Origin: QHWT01 sp963755695
GTDB lineage: Bacteria; Acidobacteriota; Vicinamibacteria; Vicinamibacterales; 2-12-FULL-66-21
DNA length: 64,000 nucleotides
Reading direction: 5' to 3'
Assembly: GCA_963755695.1 (NCBI GenBank)
Contig: CAVWLB010000010.1
Coordinates: 2,604,001 to 2,668,000 of the forward strand
In this document: positions 18,545 to 31,003 of the stretch, piece by piece
Numbering within the stretch: position 1 is the first letter of the stretch
Layout: each line of letters opens with the position of its first letter
Translations under genes and position numbers: made by a program
Notes under the pieces: generated by a model
The model's database searches: none
Told to the model about the DNA's origin: nothing
Seen by the model: the letters and a program-made list of their open reading frames with translations, nothing else

Positions 18545-20311
18545 CTATTTTCCCTCGAGTCCGCCGCCGGCAGCCCGCCGATTGCGCTCCGCGCACTCTG
18601 CGGCGCCGCGGGTCAACGCATCAATCTGCAGGACCTGCTCGCACATTTCGGCGGCGTGGCCGTACTGGTGAAAGACCGATTCGTAGAGTCTGGCCAGCTG
18701 CATGCGCGCCACCACGTTCTTCGGATCGTGCGCGATTGCTTCCTGATAGAAGTCGCGCGCCTGCTCGTGCTCGCCACGAGTGATCGCGAGCGCCCCAAGA
18801 TTAGTGTAGCCGCGCGCCCACGAGGGATCGATCTCGAGGGCGGTTCGAAACGCATGTTCCGCGCCGGCGGCGTCGCCAGTCTGCGCCAGGCAGATTCCCA
18901 TGTTGGTGACGGCCTCGCGATGCGCCGGCCGCAGGTTCAACACGACCCGGTATTCCGGTATGGCCCGCTCGCACTGTCCCGCTTCCCGCAGCGCATCCGC
19001 GTAGGCCTGATGCGGCTCCCACGTCGCCGGCGCCCGCTCCGCCGCTTCCGCCCAGAGCCTGGCCGCATCGGACCAGACGAAGTTCCGCCGCGCCGTGAGG
19101 CAGACGCAAACGACAACCACGATGCTCGCAGCCACCCGCGCCGCGACCCGCCTGGTGAGGGCATCCGCGGCAATCGCGGCAATCGCCACGAAGAAACCGC
19201 CGCTGGCGAGATAGACCCGATGTTCTGCCATCCCCTCGCGCAGCGGTATGACGCTCGAGGAAGGCGCCAGCGCCGCGAGAAACCACACCACCCCGACGGC
19301 CACCAACGGATCGCGAAAGCGCATGCGAATCGCGAATGCCGCAAGCGCAACCAGGCCTGCAAGCGCGACGAGCGCCACTGGATCGGCGAGCGACGTGACG
19401 AACCGCACGTCGTGCATGATCGTCTGTCCGACCGGCATCACGAGCAGTCCGATGTAGCGCCAGATGACGATTGACTGCGTCAGGAGGTTATCGAGCGGGC
19501 CACGGCCGATCATGGCGCCCACCGAGACCAGCGTTCGCAATCGAATCAGCGCGCCGACGGCAAGCAGGGCAAACGCGGGCACGTACACTCGCCAGAGCCG
19601 ACGCTTCCAGCCGGGTTGCCCATCGGCGGCTCCCGACGGCGGCGCCGACAAGATCCATGCGTCATACGCCAGGAGGACGACAGGCAGCGCGACTGCAGTT
19701 TCTTTGGACGCCAGCGCAAACAGAGCGGAAATGATTGCGCCGGCCGCGGGCAGCAGACCTCCCTTCCGGATCGCGCGGCGCGCCAAGATCAGGCATCCGA
19801 GGAACCCCAGCGAGCACAGCACCTCGGACCGTCCCGAGATGTAGCCGGCGCCTTCGGTCAGCATCGGATGAACCGCGAACGTCGATGCCGCGAAGAATGC
19901 CGGCCACTCCGGCCGAGCCGTCTCGCCCGAGCGATAGGCGTCGGCGAACGCGCGGGTGCACCATCCAAAGAACAGTCCGACGACGACGGCATGGAGCGCG
20001 ATGTTGGTTACGTGGAAGCCGAACGACGTATAGCCCCACATCGCACGGTCGATCGCATACGACAGGTTCACCACCGGGCGGAAGGGGCTGTAGAGCAGGA
20101 TGAACCAGAGGTTTGAGAGGTCGACGAGCGATCGGTTCAGGAGAACCGTGTCCGTGTCGTCGTACACGAACGGATTGTCGAGCGCGTTGAGATAGGCGGC
20201 GATCGCCAGGGCGACGGCTGCCACACCGAGGATCACCCGCAACGCGCGCGGCGTACCGCTCGCCGGGCGCTCGTTTCGCTCGCGCGCGGGACGGCGGGAT
20301 GGTCGGCTCAT
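18545..20311 (-). CDS. GT-C-type membrane protein with C-terminal TPR repeats (TMTC-like)
   Basis: A 588-residue polytopic protein. After a basic N-terminus come about ten hydrophobic helices with the loop motif NPFVYDDTDTVLLN, the acidic pair expected in the first extracytoplasmic loop of GT-C/O-mannosyltransferase-like proteins. Residues about 410-570 form TPR units (WEPHQAYADALREAGQCERA, EAVTNMGICLAQTGDAAGA, ARGYTNLGALAITRGEHEQA). The architecture matches TMTC/PMT-like transferases that glycosylate exported proteins from lipid-linked sugars. Its start codon and first codons (ATGAGCC) coincide with the heptamer word of the upstream repeat. Confidence 0.8.
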   Translation of the reverse strand: MSRPSRRPARERNERPASGTPRALRVILGVAAVALAIAAYLNALDNPFVYDDTDTVLLNRSLVDLSNLWFILLYSPFRPVVNLSYAIDRAMWGYTSFGFHVTNIALHAVVVGLFFGWCTRAFADAYRSGETARPEWPAFFAASTFAVHPMLTEGAGYISGRSEVLCSLGFLGCLILARRAIRKGGLLPAAGAIISALFALASKETAVALPVVLLAYDAWILSAPPSGAADGQPGWKRRLWRVYVPAFALLAVGALIRLRTLVSVGAMIGRGPLDNLLTQSIVIWRYIGLLVMPVGQTIMHDVRFVTSLADPVALVALAGLVALAAFAIRMRFRDPLVAVGVVWFLAALAPSSSVIPLREGMAEHRVYLASGGFFVAIAAIAADALTRRVAARVAASIVVVVCVCLTARRNFVWSDAARLWAEAAERAPATWEPHQAYADALREAGQCERAIPEYRVVLNLRPAHREAVTNMGICLAQTGDAAGAEHAFRTALEIDPSWARGYTNLGALAITRGEHEQARDFYQEAIAHDPKNVVARMQLARLYESVFHQYGHAAEMCEQVLQIDALTRGAAECAERNRRAAGGGLEGK

Positions 20312-20404
20312 GACTTATGACTCATGGCTCACGCCGGCTCATGCCCCGGGCCGGCTGAGGCTTTGAGCCGCCCTGAGTCCTGAGTCCTGAGCCCTGAACA
20401 ACGG
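20302..20404. repeat. Heptamer inverted repeat, word GCTCATG / CCTGAGN
   Basis: Left arm words on the plus strand: GCTCATG, ACTTATG, ACTCATG, GCTCACG. Right arm words: TTTGAGC, CCTGAGT, CCTGAGC. A GC-rich centre separates them. The arms are complementary, so RNA or single-stranded DNA could fold back. It fills the whole gap between proS and the GT-C gene, and its left end supplies that gene's ATGAGCC start. Confidence 0.85.
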
Positions 20405-21872
20405 TCAGTAAGCTTTCGCGAACCAGGCCTCGGCCGGTGACGGCTTCCCGCACTTCACACACAGGCCGGTGGTGTGCGCGCCGCCGAACGGGATGTTCCG
20501 CAGCGTCGCCTGCGTCTCGGCCTTGATCTGCGCCTCGCACTCCTCGCTTCCGCACCATCCGGCGATGACGAACCCGGGACGCCCTTCCATGATGCTCTTG
20601 AACTCGTCGTAACTGCTGACCCGAGTCGTGTGCTCTTCGCGGAACTTGCGGGCGCGTTCGTAGAGGCGCCGCCTGGATCTCTTCGAGCCGCGCCGCAACG
20701 GCGGACGCCAGTCCCGCCGTCGCCATCGACTGCTTCTCGCGCGTGTCGCGACGCGCCACCATGACGGCGGATTTCTCGATATCCTTCGGGCCGATCTCGA
20801 GCCTGAGCGGCACGCCACGCAGCTCCCACTCCGCGAACTTCCATCCGGGTGTGTATGTGTCTCGATCGTCCAGCATCACGCGAATGCCGGCGGCCTGGAG
20901 CGAGTCACGAATCTCGCGGGCCTTCGGCAGGACCGTCTCCTGCCAGTTGCCGCGAGGGATCGGCACGATGACCACCTGATACGGGGCGATGCGAGGCGGC
21001 AGGATCAAGCCGTTGTCGTCGCCATGGGTCATGATCACGCCGCCAATGAGCCGTGTGGACACACCCCACGAGGTGGTCCAGGCGTGCTGCAGCGTCCGGT
21101 CGCGCCCCTGGAACTGGATGCCGAACGCCTTGGCGAAGTTCTGTCCGAGGTTGTGCGAGGTGCCCGCCTGCAGCGCGCGGCCATCTCCCATTAGCCCCTC
21201 GATCGAATAGGTGCGCGACGCGCCGGCGAACTTCTCGCTTTCGCTCTTCTGGCCGTCGACGACGGGCATCGCCAGCTCGGTTTCGGCGCACTCCTTGTAC
21301 AGCGCCAGGATCTTCAATGTTTCTTCCTGCGCTTCATCGGCCGTCTCGTGCGCCGTATGTCCTTCCTGCCACAAGAACTCCGTCGTCCGCAGGAACGGCC
21401 GCGTGACTTTTTCCCAGCGAACGACGTTGGCCCACTGGTTGATGAGGACAGGGAGATCGCGCCAGGACTGGATCCACTTCGCGTAGAGCGTCCCGATGAT
21501 CGCTTCCGAAGTCGGCCGCACGACCAGCGGTTCGGCGAGCTCCTCGTCCCCTCCCTTGGTGACCCAGGCAACCTGCGGCGCGAAGCCTTCCACGTGCTCC
21601 TTCTCCTTCATCAACAGGCTGGCAGGAATGAAGAGCGGGAAGTACACGTTGACGTGGCCGGTCGCCTTGAACCGGCGATCGAACGCTTGCTGAATCAGTT
21701 CCCAGATCGCATAGCCGTACGGCCGAATGGCCATGCAGCCCTTGACCTCGGTATAGTCCGCAAGCTCCGCGCGGCGGACGACGTCGAGGTACCACTGGGA
21801 GAAATTCTCCGACTGGGGGGTGATCTCCGTCACGCTGCCCTTGGTTTCCACGTTCTCGGCCATATTCACCAT
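20405..21872 (-). CDS. proS: Prolyl-tRNA synthetase (short, archaeal/eukaryotic-like type), one frameshift
   Basis: Charges tRNA-Pro. Class II motifs are clear: motif 1 region NVYFPLFIPASLL, motif 2 FLRTTEFLWQEGHTAH and motif 3 GGVIMTHGDDNGLILPP. The protein lacks the editing insertion of long bacterial ProRS and has the C-terminal zinc-type Cys set (CGSEECE and CVKCGK) of the ProS3 type. One extra base near 20668 shifts the frame after LEEIQAA; the true end is AEAWFAKAY at 20405, about 489 residues. ATG at 21872 and 21863 are both possible; neither has a clear Shine-Dalgarno, and both lie in a small word repeat. Confidence 0.95.
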
Positions 21873-21902
21873 TTCACTACCATTACCAATTCACCAATTC
21901 CG
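21864..21902. repeat. Small heptamer-type repeat, words GGTGAAT / GGTAATG
   Basis: On the minus strand the end of nadB and the start of proS are written in words GGTGAAT, GGTAATG and GTGAAAT, close to the word of the 4724-4890 repeat. The nadB stop codon (TAA at 21883-21885) is part of GGTAATG, and the codons just before it read ELVNW because of the repeat. This is the smallest member of the repeat family seen here. Confidence 0.5.
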
Positions 21903-23502
21903 TCCTGGAGTCGACGATGCGTCGCTGCCAGTGCCGATCGTTGCGCTCCGGAAAATCCAGCCGGAAGTGGCCGCCGCGGCTCTCCTCGCGCCGCCAGGCG
22001 GCGCGCGCGATCAGCCTGCCCACCGTCAGCAGACTCGCGGCCTCCCAATCGTCCGGAGCCAGAGGGGCCCGCGACTCGTCATCCAGCTGCCGCGTCAGCG
22101 ACTGCCACGCCGGCTCCAGCTCGGCGAGGGCCGCGCGCAGGCCGTCCGCGTCGCGGAACAGGCCCACTTGCCGCCACATCAGATCCCGCACCGTGACCCC
22201 CGGGTCAGGCGATCCCTTCCGAAGGGGCTCGGAGCCTTGCCTGTCCGGCCCGGCCGCGGCCTCCTCGAAGCCTCGCATTGTAGCGGCGTCAATCGGCTGT
22301 TCGGCCGACCGGCGCATTGCAACGCCTGCACGAGCACCGAACACCAGGCCCTCGAGCAGCGAATTGCTCGCAAGACGGTTTGCGCCGTGGACACCCGTGC
22401 ACGCCACTTCTCCGGCGGCCAGAAGGCCCGGAATCGTCGTGCGGCCATCGAGGTCCGTCACGACGCCCCCCATCACGTAATGCGCCGCGGGACCAACCGG
22501 AATCGGATCGGTCGCGAGATCGAGACCAGCCGCCCGGCAGGCCGCTGAGATCAGCGGAAACCGCTCGTGGACGAACGACGGGTCGAGATGCGCGAGCGTG
22601 AGATACACGGGCTTTCCCGTGCGCTGCGCTTCGCGCGCGATGCCGCGCGCGACGCGATCGCGCGGCGCGAGATCACCCGCGGGATCGTACCGCGACATGA
22701 ACGGCTCGCCGTCTGCGTTCACGAGCCGTGCGCCTTCGCCCCGCAGCGCCTCCGACAGCAGGAATCGGGGCTGTCCGGACACGTCGAGCGCCGTCGGGTG
22801 AAACTGGACGAACTCGAGATCCGCAACCGCCGCGCCCGCGCGATACGCGATCGCCGACACCGTCGCCGGTGGCGACGCGGCGGGTTCGTCGTCTCGCTGA
22901 TAGACCTGTCCGGCGCCGCCCGTCGCCAGCAGCGTACTTCGCGCGCGGGCCACTGCGACTGCGCCGTCGTCCTGCGAGGAACCTGACGCCGGCGCAGCGG
23001 CCGTCCTCGACGATGACGCCGACCGCGCGCGCGTGCGTCGATCACCCGGACGTTCGACATCGGCGAGACGCGCGTCCACAGAGCCCCGGCCGATTTCGCG
23101 TCCCGTCGCGTCGCGCGCGTGCAAGCACGCGACGCGACGCTGTGCGCCGCCTCGATAGCGCGAGCGCCGGCGAACCGTCGGCGCCGCGATCGAACGCGGC
23201 GCCCCAGTCGATCAGCTCGCGCACGTAGCGCGGCCCCTCTTCGACGAGTACCGCGACCGCGCGTTCGTCGCACAAGCCGTCGCCGGCGGCCAGCGTGTCG
23301 CGCAAGATGGCTCGCGGGACTGTCGTCCGGACCGACGGCCGCCGCGATACCGCCCTGTGCGTAGCCGGTATTGCCCGCGCGCGGCCCTCGCCTTCGTCAG
23401 GATGAGCACATCACCGGCGCCGCCGAGCGATGCCGCCGCGCGCAGCGCCGCGATGCCGCTGCCGATGATCAGGAAGTCGCCGTCCAGATCCACGCGCTCC
23501 AC
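21883..23502 (-). CDS. nadB: L-aspartate oxidase, frameshifted N-terminal half
   Basis: Flavoprotein that oxidises L-aspartate to iminoaspartate, the first step of de novo NAD synthesis. The FAD-binding GSGIAALRAA motif opens the protein (GTG start 23502, DLDGDFLIIGSG). GEGARLVNADGEPFM, DPIPVGPAAHYVMGGV with active-site His/Arg, and GVHGANRLASNSLLEGLVFG are NadB hallmarks. The C-terminal helical domain includes DLMWRQVGLFRD. The frame changes near 23385, 23325, 23150 and 22980. The start is uncertain; an ATG at 23574 would overlap the aroB start. nadA and nadC are not in the window. Confidence 0.92.
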
Positions 23503-23572
23503 CCCACCGCGAAAACACGCGGGGCAGGCCCCGGCGCGTGCCGATCCTGTTATCCTACCATCCACTCGTCGC

Positions 23573-24689
23573 ATGTCCCCATCCGTTCCAGAGGTGGCCC
23601 CCGTGCGGCTCGACGTCGGCAGCCGCACCGGCAGCTACCCCGTGCACATCGCAGTCGCGTCCTCGGCGCGGTTGCCCGCGCTGCTCGACGAACTGCGAGT
23701 GCCGCAGCGCCGATTCATCGTCTCGAACCCGACCGTCTGGCGCTTTCACGCGTCGGCATTCGCCGGCATCTCCGGCGAGGACCCGATCCTGATTCCGGAT
23801 GGGGAACGATTCAAGCACCTGCAGACCGTCGCGCGCATCTACGATGCGCTGATCCGCGCGCGCGCCGACCGCGCGAGCGCGATCGTCGCGGTTGGCGGCG
23901 GCGTCGTCGGCGACATTGCGGGCTTTGCCGCCGCCACCTACCTGCGCGGCATCCCGGTCGTGCAGGTGCCGACGACCCTGCTGGCGCAGGTCGACAGCGC
24001 GATCGGCGGCAAGGTCGGGCGTCAACCACGCGCATGGGCAAGAACCTGATCGGCGCCTTCCATCCGCCGGCGCTCGTCGCGATCGACCCGGCGCTGCTGG
24101 CGACGCTGCCGCGGCGCGAATTCCGCGCCGGCCTGTACGAGGTGATCAAGTACGGCGTGATCGCCAGCCGGCCGCTGTTCGATCGACTGTCGGCATCGAT
24201 GCCGGCGCGATTTTCGCGCGCGAAGCCGGCGCGCTGCGTGCCGGTGATCGCCGAGTCGTGCCGCATCAAGGCGTCAGTCGTGGAACAGGACGAGCGCGAA
24301 ACGGGGCTGCGGCGGACGCTGAATTTCGGTCACACCGCCGGCCACGCCTCGAAGCGGTGACCAGGTACCGGCGCTTCCGCCACGGCGAAGCGGTCGCCTA
24401 CGGGATGCTCGCTGGCGGCGGACATCGCCGTCGCGCGCGGCACCATGCCCGAGGAGGATCGCGCCGCACTCGCGGACGCTGATCGCGCAAGATGGGACCG
24501 CTGCCGGCGATTGCGGACCTGTCGATCGCCGGCGTGATGGAAGCGATCGGCCACGACAAGAAGGTCGTGGCCGGCAAGCTGCACTACGTGCTGCCGACGA
24601 GCGATCGGCACGTGCGAGGTGGTCGACGACGTGACCGAGGACGGAGATCCTGCGGGCGCTCGGCGAAGCTGGGGCTGACTGCCGCTTGA
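23573..24689 (+). CDS. aroB: 3-dehydroquinate synthase, frameshifted
   Basis: Second enzyme of the shikimate pathway, converting DAHP to 3-dehydroquinate with NAD and a divalent metal. VAVGGGVVGDIAGFAAATYLRG is the NAD site, VPTTLLAQVDSAIGGKV follows, and MGKNLIGAFHPP, EVIKYGVIA and LNFGHTAGHA carry the metal ligands. The C-terminus reads AIGHDKKVVAGKLHYVLP and ends AKLGLTAA. Frames switch near 24018, 24035, 24345, 24420, 24490, 24605 and 24650. ATG 23573 is preceded by TATCCT at about 23551. Divergent from nadB. Confidence 0.93.
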
Positions 24690-24708
24690 TGCCGCCGGCG
24701 CGTCAGGG

Positions 24709-26111
<1,403 letters not shown>

Positions 26112-26125
26112 GCGGACGACCGGGT

Positions 26126-26689
26126 TCAGCGCAGCCAGCCCGGAGGGACGCCGGCGTGTCGCGCTTCTTCCTCGATATCGGCGATCTGCTTCTTGAGCGA
26201 CTCGATCTCCTCGGTGACCCTCGCCATCTCGGCCATCGCCTTCTGGCGATCGTCGGCCATCTGCGCGCGCTGATACGGATCGTCGCGCGCGGAGAAATCG
26301 TTCGTCAGCGAGTTGATGCGGGTCTGCAGCGCCTCCTGGAACATCTGGTTCCGGCGGAGCTCTTCACGCGCGCGTGACATCCGCTCGCGCCAGTATTCCT
26401 CCCCCTTTTCCTCCTCGGGCTTCTTCGCCGCATCCTTCTGCGCATCGGCCTCCTTGGAGGCGTCCTTGGCTTCCGGCGCCGGCGTGGGAATCGCACCTGG
26501 CGAGGGCGGGGGTGCGGGCTTCAGATCGTCGTTCGTGTAAACCTTCTTCGCAGCTGGCTGCGATGACGTCCCAGCCGCCTTGCGGCGGTCGGCTTCCTTC
26601 TTGGCAATGTCCGCGAGCGACTGCGCACCGGCCGGAACGGCGCCGGAAAGGAACACGAGGGTAATACAGGCCGAAAACATGCGCTTCAT
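26126..26689 (-). CDS. Secreted coiled-coil protein of unknown function
   Basis: A 187-residue protein with a signal peptide (ITLVFLSGAVPAGAQS), a low-complexity Pro/Ala/Lys linker (residues about 40-90) and a long charged coiled coil (RERMSRAREELRRNQMFQEA through VTEEIESLKKQIADIEEEA). The C-terminus is PPGWLR. Proteins like this are common next to two-component genes in acidobacterial genomes, but I do not know a function. ATG 26689 overlaps the upstream TPR gene as ATGA. It precedes the response regulator by 14 bp. Confidence 0.7.
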   Translation of the reverse strand: MKRMFSACITLVFLSGAVPAGAQSLADIAKKEADRRKAAGTSSQPAAKKVYTNDDLKPAPPPSPGAIPTPAPEAKDASKEADAQKDAAKKPEEEKGEEYWRERMSRAREELRRNQMFQEALQTRINSLTNDFSARDDPYQRAQMADDRQKAMAEMARVTEEIESLKKQIADIEEEARHAGVPPGWLR

Positions 26690-27577
26690 GAGGAACTCTC
26701 GGGGCTCAGTTTACCAGACGTCAACTGTGCGATGCGCTCCCGGACCTTATCGGCGTCAGGGGCGTTCGGGGACAGTTTCAGGTAGTCGGCATAGGCTGCG
26801 GCCGCATCAGCAGGGCGGTTCAGCTTCTCGAGGCTGATGCCCAGCGCACGACGGAATCCACCGTCTTCGGGCGCGAGCGCGATCGCCTTCTGATATTCAG
26901 CGACGGCGGCTTCCTCGTTGCCCGACTTGTGGAGCGTCAGCGCCAGGTTGTAGGCGTGACGTAGTCATTGGGGAACAGGGTCTGAGCGCGACGGTAGCCC
27001 TCGATGCTCTCCGTCCACCGCTCGAGCAACGCTGCGGCACGCGCGCGATTGAACACGTAGGCCCATCGATCGCCGTTCAGTCCGATCGCCCGGTTGAAAT
27101 ACGGCAACGCCTCTTCGACTCGACCCTGCCGCACCAGGACCTGGCCCAGGTTGCTGAGCGACTCGGCGTCGCGTGGATTCTTCTCGATGGCCTGTTGCAG
27201 GTGCTCGAGCGCCGCCTCGAAATTGCCGGCCTGATACGACTCGTGCGCGCGATCGCTCGGATCCATGATCGGGCGCCCGGTGGTCTTCGGCGCTTCCGGA
27301 GCAGGCGCGGCGTTGCCCCGCGCCGACCAGCAAGCGGATCGCCGGCCGCTGGAGGAGCGACGGCGGGGCTCGCCGGTCTTGGCGCCAGGAGCCACACGCC
27401 GGCGACCGCGATCACGGCCACCGCCAGGAGTCCGCCGCCAACCTTCTGCAATAGACGGCTGCGCGCGGCGACCGCGGCGTGGTCGACGACCTTCACGCGT
27501 TCGCGGCAGCGCGGACATCGCTCACGATCGGCGCTGAACTTCGCGCCGCAGGACGCGCAGAGAATCGCCTCGGCCAC
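26686..27577 (-). CDS. Zinc-ribbon, membrane-anchored TPR protein, frameshifted
   Basis: N-terminal zinc ribbon ILCASCGAKFSADRERCPRC, one transmembrane helix (GGGLLAVAVIAVAGVWLLAP), a Pro/Ala linker, then TPR units: DRAHESYQAGNFEAALEHLQ, AESLSNLGQVLVRQGRVEEA, FNRARAAALLERWTESIEGY and, after a frame change near 26960, YNLALTLHKSGNEEAAVAEY and LGISLEKLNRPADAAAAYAD. It ends GKLSPESSS. GTG 27577 shares a base with the pilY1 stop (TAGTG). Such TPR proteins often aid pilus assembly, but its place in this operon is the only evidence for that. Confidence 0.75.
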
Positions 27578-30500
27578 TACCGGATTTCCCGCCACGAGAG
27601 AATGCGCACGCCGACCTGACCCACGCCGTTGTTGAAGTCTTCCGGATCGCCGAACGCCTCGATCTGGCGCCGGTCCGATCGCCGCTGCTGCCGCCGTTGC
27701 CGCTGCCGGCGCCGCCGCTCCCGGCCGACGTCGCGACGTACAGGTGCTGGTCGACGATAAAGGGCGCCGTCGCCCGGCCCGGTCATCGTCATGACGATGT
27801 TGCTTTCGTTGTTGTCGAGTCGCCCGTTGTTGTTCGCATCGTAGGCGGCGCTGCCCGTGTAGGTCAGCGCGTAAGATTGGCGATGAAGTCCGGCGCACGG
27901 CGTGGTCGCGGTTTCGGTAGTGGTCGTGTAGAACACGATGTCGCCGGCGACGGTCGGCGAGGTTGAAGGCGCTCGCCGTTGGCCAGGCCTCCCGTGTTGG
28001 TCACCGATGCAAGGCTGAGCGCGAACTTCGTCGTCGCGCCGCGATGCAGGATCGTTGTCCTTCAGACCATACAACTTGAAAGTGCCGGTGCCGCCGGCGG
28101 TCGACGGCGGGAGCAGAGTCGCTGCCCGTGGCAAAGAACATGTAGACGTCTGTGCTGCCAATGAACAACAGCGCCGACGAGGCGTAGATCGGCGAGGCCG
28201 TGTCGAGCATCAGTCGCGCGTGAGCGCGCCAGCCGCTGTGAAGTTGAAGCGCCAGTACTTGCCGTCGATGTCGCCAAAGTAGGCCTTGTTGATCACCGGC
28301 GAGCCGCTCTCGCCGGCGGCCGTCGGGTCCGCCTGGAGCGCGTTTTTGCGCGAGTTGCTGAACATCGCCCACGGAGAGGCAGCCGGTGCCGCGCCGTCGG
28401 CGTGGGTGCCGCACCTGGCGCCGGTCGAATTTCCCACCAGCACCCCGGTATTGGCATTGATGAGGTAAAGCGTGGCTCCGGCTTTCGGTCCGGATACGCC
28501 CACGGTTGGGAATCAGCCGTCTCGATATCCGGGAAATACCCGGACCCGACGACCACGGCGTTCACGGTGCGTGCCACGTTCAGCGGGCCGATCGCCGGGT
28601 CGGACCAGCTGAAGCCCACGGTCTTCTCGGCATACGTCGCCGAAGGACTTGACGTCGCCCCAGAGCGTCAGTTTCCCGCCGGCGGTGCCGTCGGCCAGCG
28701 TGAACGTCTGCTTGAACGTCGGATCGAAGTGGTTGTAGTTCGGGAAGGCCCACTTGAAGCCGATCGACTCGCCGGCCGTGTCGAACGTCTGCAGCAGACT
28801 GGTGACGGCGGTGAGACCGTCCAACGCCGGATCGACGCCCATGCCCGCTTCAGTGACGTCGAAGCACTGATAGAACGTCCCGCCCGGGCCCTCGCCGAAC
28901 AGCAGCAGGCTGGCCGCCAGCGCCGGATTCGATTGATCGTTCACTTCCGGCGAGCTTCGGCGAGCTGTCGACGAAGTACTCGAACTGCTCCACGGGCTGG
29001 CCGTCGTAGAGCGTGCGAAGCTTCGGCAGCAGGTTGTACGGGATGAAGGCCCAGACCTCGTAGCCGGTGCGCGCATCGATCGCGTGCATCATGCCGTCGT
29101 TGGCAGCCCACGAAAATGAGCGCGCGGCGATTGGCGTGGTCTCCTGCGAAGGTGCCCGTCGCATCCGCGCGGCCATAGTCGTCGTCGGGCGGCGGATCCA
29201 GCGACGGCGTGTCCATCATCGCAGGCGTGGACCCGATGATCGCTCCCAGGGGCTGCGCGCGAACGAGGGTCGATCAGCGTGGTCGCCTCGGCCGCCGACA
29301 CATTCAGATGCGTGGCCAGCGTCGACGCGTTCGCGGTCGTGAACGCCATCATCGATCCGCCGCCGCTGCCGTCGGGAACATAGGTGTAGATGTTGCGGGT
29401 GTTCGGATCCGCCGGCGTCCGCGCCTGCCCGGCGAGCGATGGCCGGCCGTCGAGGTCGGGCCAGAGCCGTGTGCCGTCCTTGATGAACTTGTAGCCACTG
29501 GGCTGCGTCGAGTCGGCGACCGGCTTGAAGACGCGGAACGCGCGCAGGCGGCCGTAGAATCCCGGCAGCTCGAAACTGCCCGTCAGCATCACGTTGCTGC
29601 GCTGCGGGAGGATGGCGGCCGACGACGAGCCGCCCAGGTGCACCACGTCGTTCGGCAGCGCCGCACCCGTCGCGTCCTCTGCCCCCGTCAGGTTCACGGT
29701 GCCGACAACCGGGCTGACCGTGACGTATTCGCTCGGCTTGGCCGGTTCACGTCGGCGCTGTCGGGCGTAGCCGGCCTGCACGGCGTAGTTGACCCAGCGC
29801 GTCAGCTCGGCTTTGGTGGTCACGTTGTGGTACGCGCCGCCGCTGTTGGTGGCGACGCTCTGAAGCTGCGCTTCCTCCGCCGAGGGCGACCTTGATGCCG
29901 ATCGACGTGGATCGGCACGTGCTTGCCCGTCACGCCGGTCGCGCTGATGGACGTGAACTGCGATCGCGCGAGTGGCGGCGTTGTTCGCGCGCGAGGTACG
30001 TCGCGTCGCCGGAGTCCTTGCCCGCCGGTGATCGAGCACGACGATCAGTTGCGGCAGGTGCGCGTGGCTGCCGCGTCTGCGTGATCGACGCGAAACGCCG
30101 CCGCCTTCGCATCGTCGAGGGCATAGCTCGAGGGCCGGTCGGCGAACTGGACGCCGCCCGCGACCCCGCCCACGCGCTGCGGGAATGAGGCGCCGAGGGG
30201 ATCGCCGGCGACGCGGTTCACGACGGTGACGACGAGCTGGCCGTGTTGGCCGCCGGGGTGACCATCGACCGTGCCGCCGGGGCCGACGACTGCGCGTAAC
30301 TCGCGTCGGACGCGCCGCCGTTGTTCACTTTGGGCGCGTAGGTCGCGTACTTCCCGAGACCGCCGGCGTTGCACGGGGTCGTATCGCCGTAGAGCGACAG
30401 CGTTGGATCGGCGATGATGCCGACCGGCTTGTCACAATCGTTCCCGCCAGGTGGGGCCCCACCCGGAGTCGAGCGCCACGCCGGATTCTTCTGTCGCAGG

Positions 30501-31003
30501 CGCAGCAGGCCCCACCGCGCGGTGGTGGAATTGCTTTCGGTCAACGCCTGCGCGATGCCGTTGTTCGCGATCTGATACCGGGTGTTCGCGAAGTAGGTAG
30601 TCGTTCGGCAACCGCGTTCGAGGTCAGCGAGTTCGAGGGATCCCACGATGCCGCAACCGGCGCGATCCGATCGGCCGTGGTACTTGTCGGGCGACGCCGC
30701 ATAGTGGAAATTGCGGAAGACGCGACGATAGGTCTTCGCCGATCCGATCGGCGGCGAGGCGGTGATAAACGCGTTCATCACCGACGGATCCGCGGTGCTC
30801 GAATAGAATCCTGGATCGTAGAAATTGTCGGCGCCGTCGGTCAGCATCTCGAGCGAGGTGTCGAAGACGACAATGACCGTCGGCGGCACGCGGCGCAGGA
30901 TCGTCAACGGATCGAGCTGCGCCAAGGCCGTGACCGTCCAGCACAAGACGGCCAGCGCCGAGAGAATCCCTTTGGCTCCGCGCAACTCTCGCAAGCGTCG
31001 CAT
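27577..31003 (-). CDS. pilY1: PilY1-like pilus tip adhesin, heavily frameshifted
   Basis: A large exported protein (about 1140 residues when joined) that, with minor pilins, primes type IV pilus assembly and may act as an adhesin. Signal peptide: ILSALAVLCWTVTALAQ. N-terminal vWA-like start: TVIVVFDTSLEML. The C-terminal half is a PilY1-type beta-propeller, with NDGMMHAIDARTGYEVWAFI and PYNLLPKLRTLYDGQPVEQF as clear signatures; the end reads GVGQVGVRILSWREIR. At least eleven frame changes occur between 27640 and 30270. ATG 31003 shares one base with the pilX stop. It is preceded by four minor-pilin genes, the usual PilY1 context. Confidence 0.9.

Noticed and set aside
20302..20404. Heptamer arrays as REP/BIME or MITE elements
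   Set aside because: There is no fixed palindromic core shared between loci and no terminal repeats or target-site duplications; the words differ from place to place.
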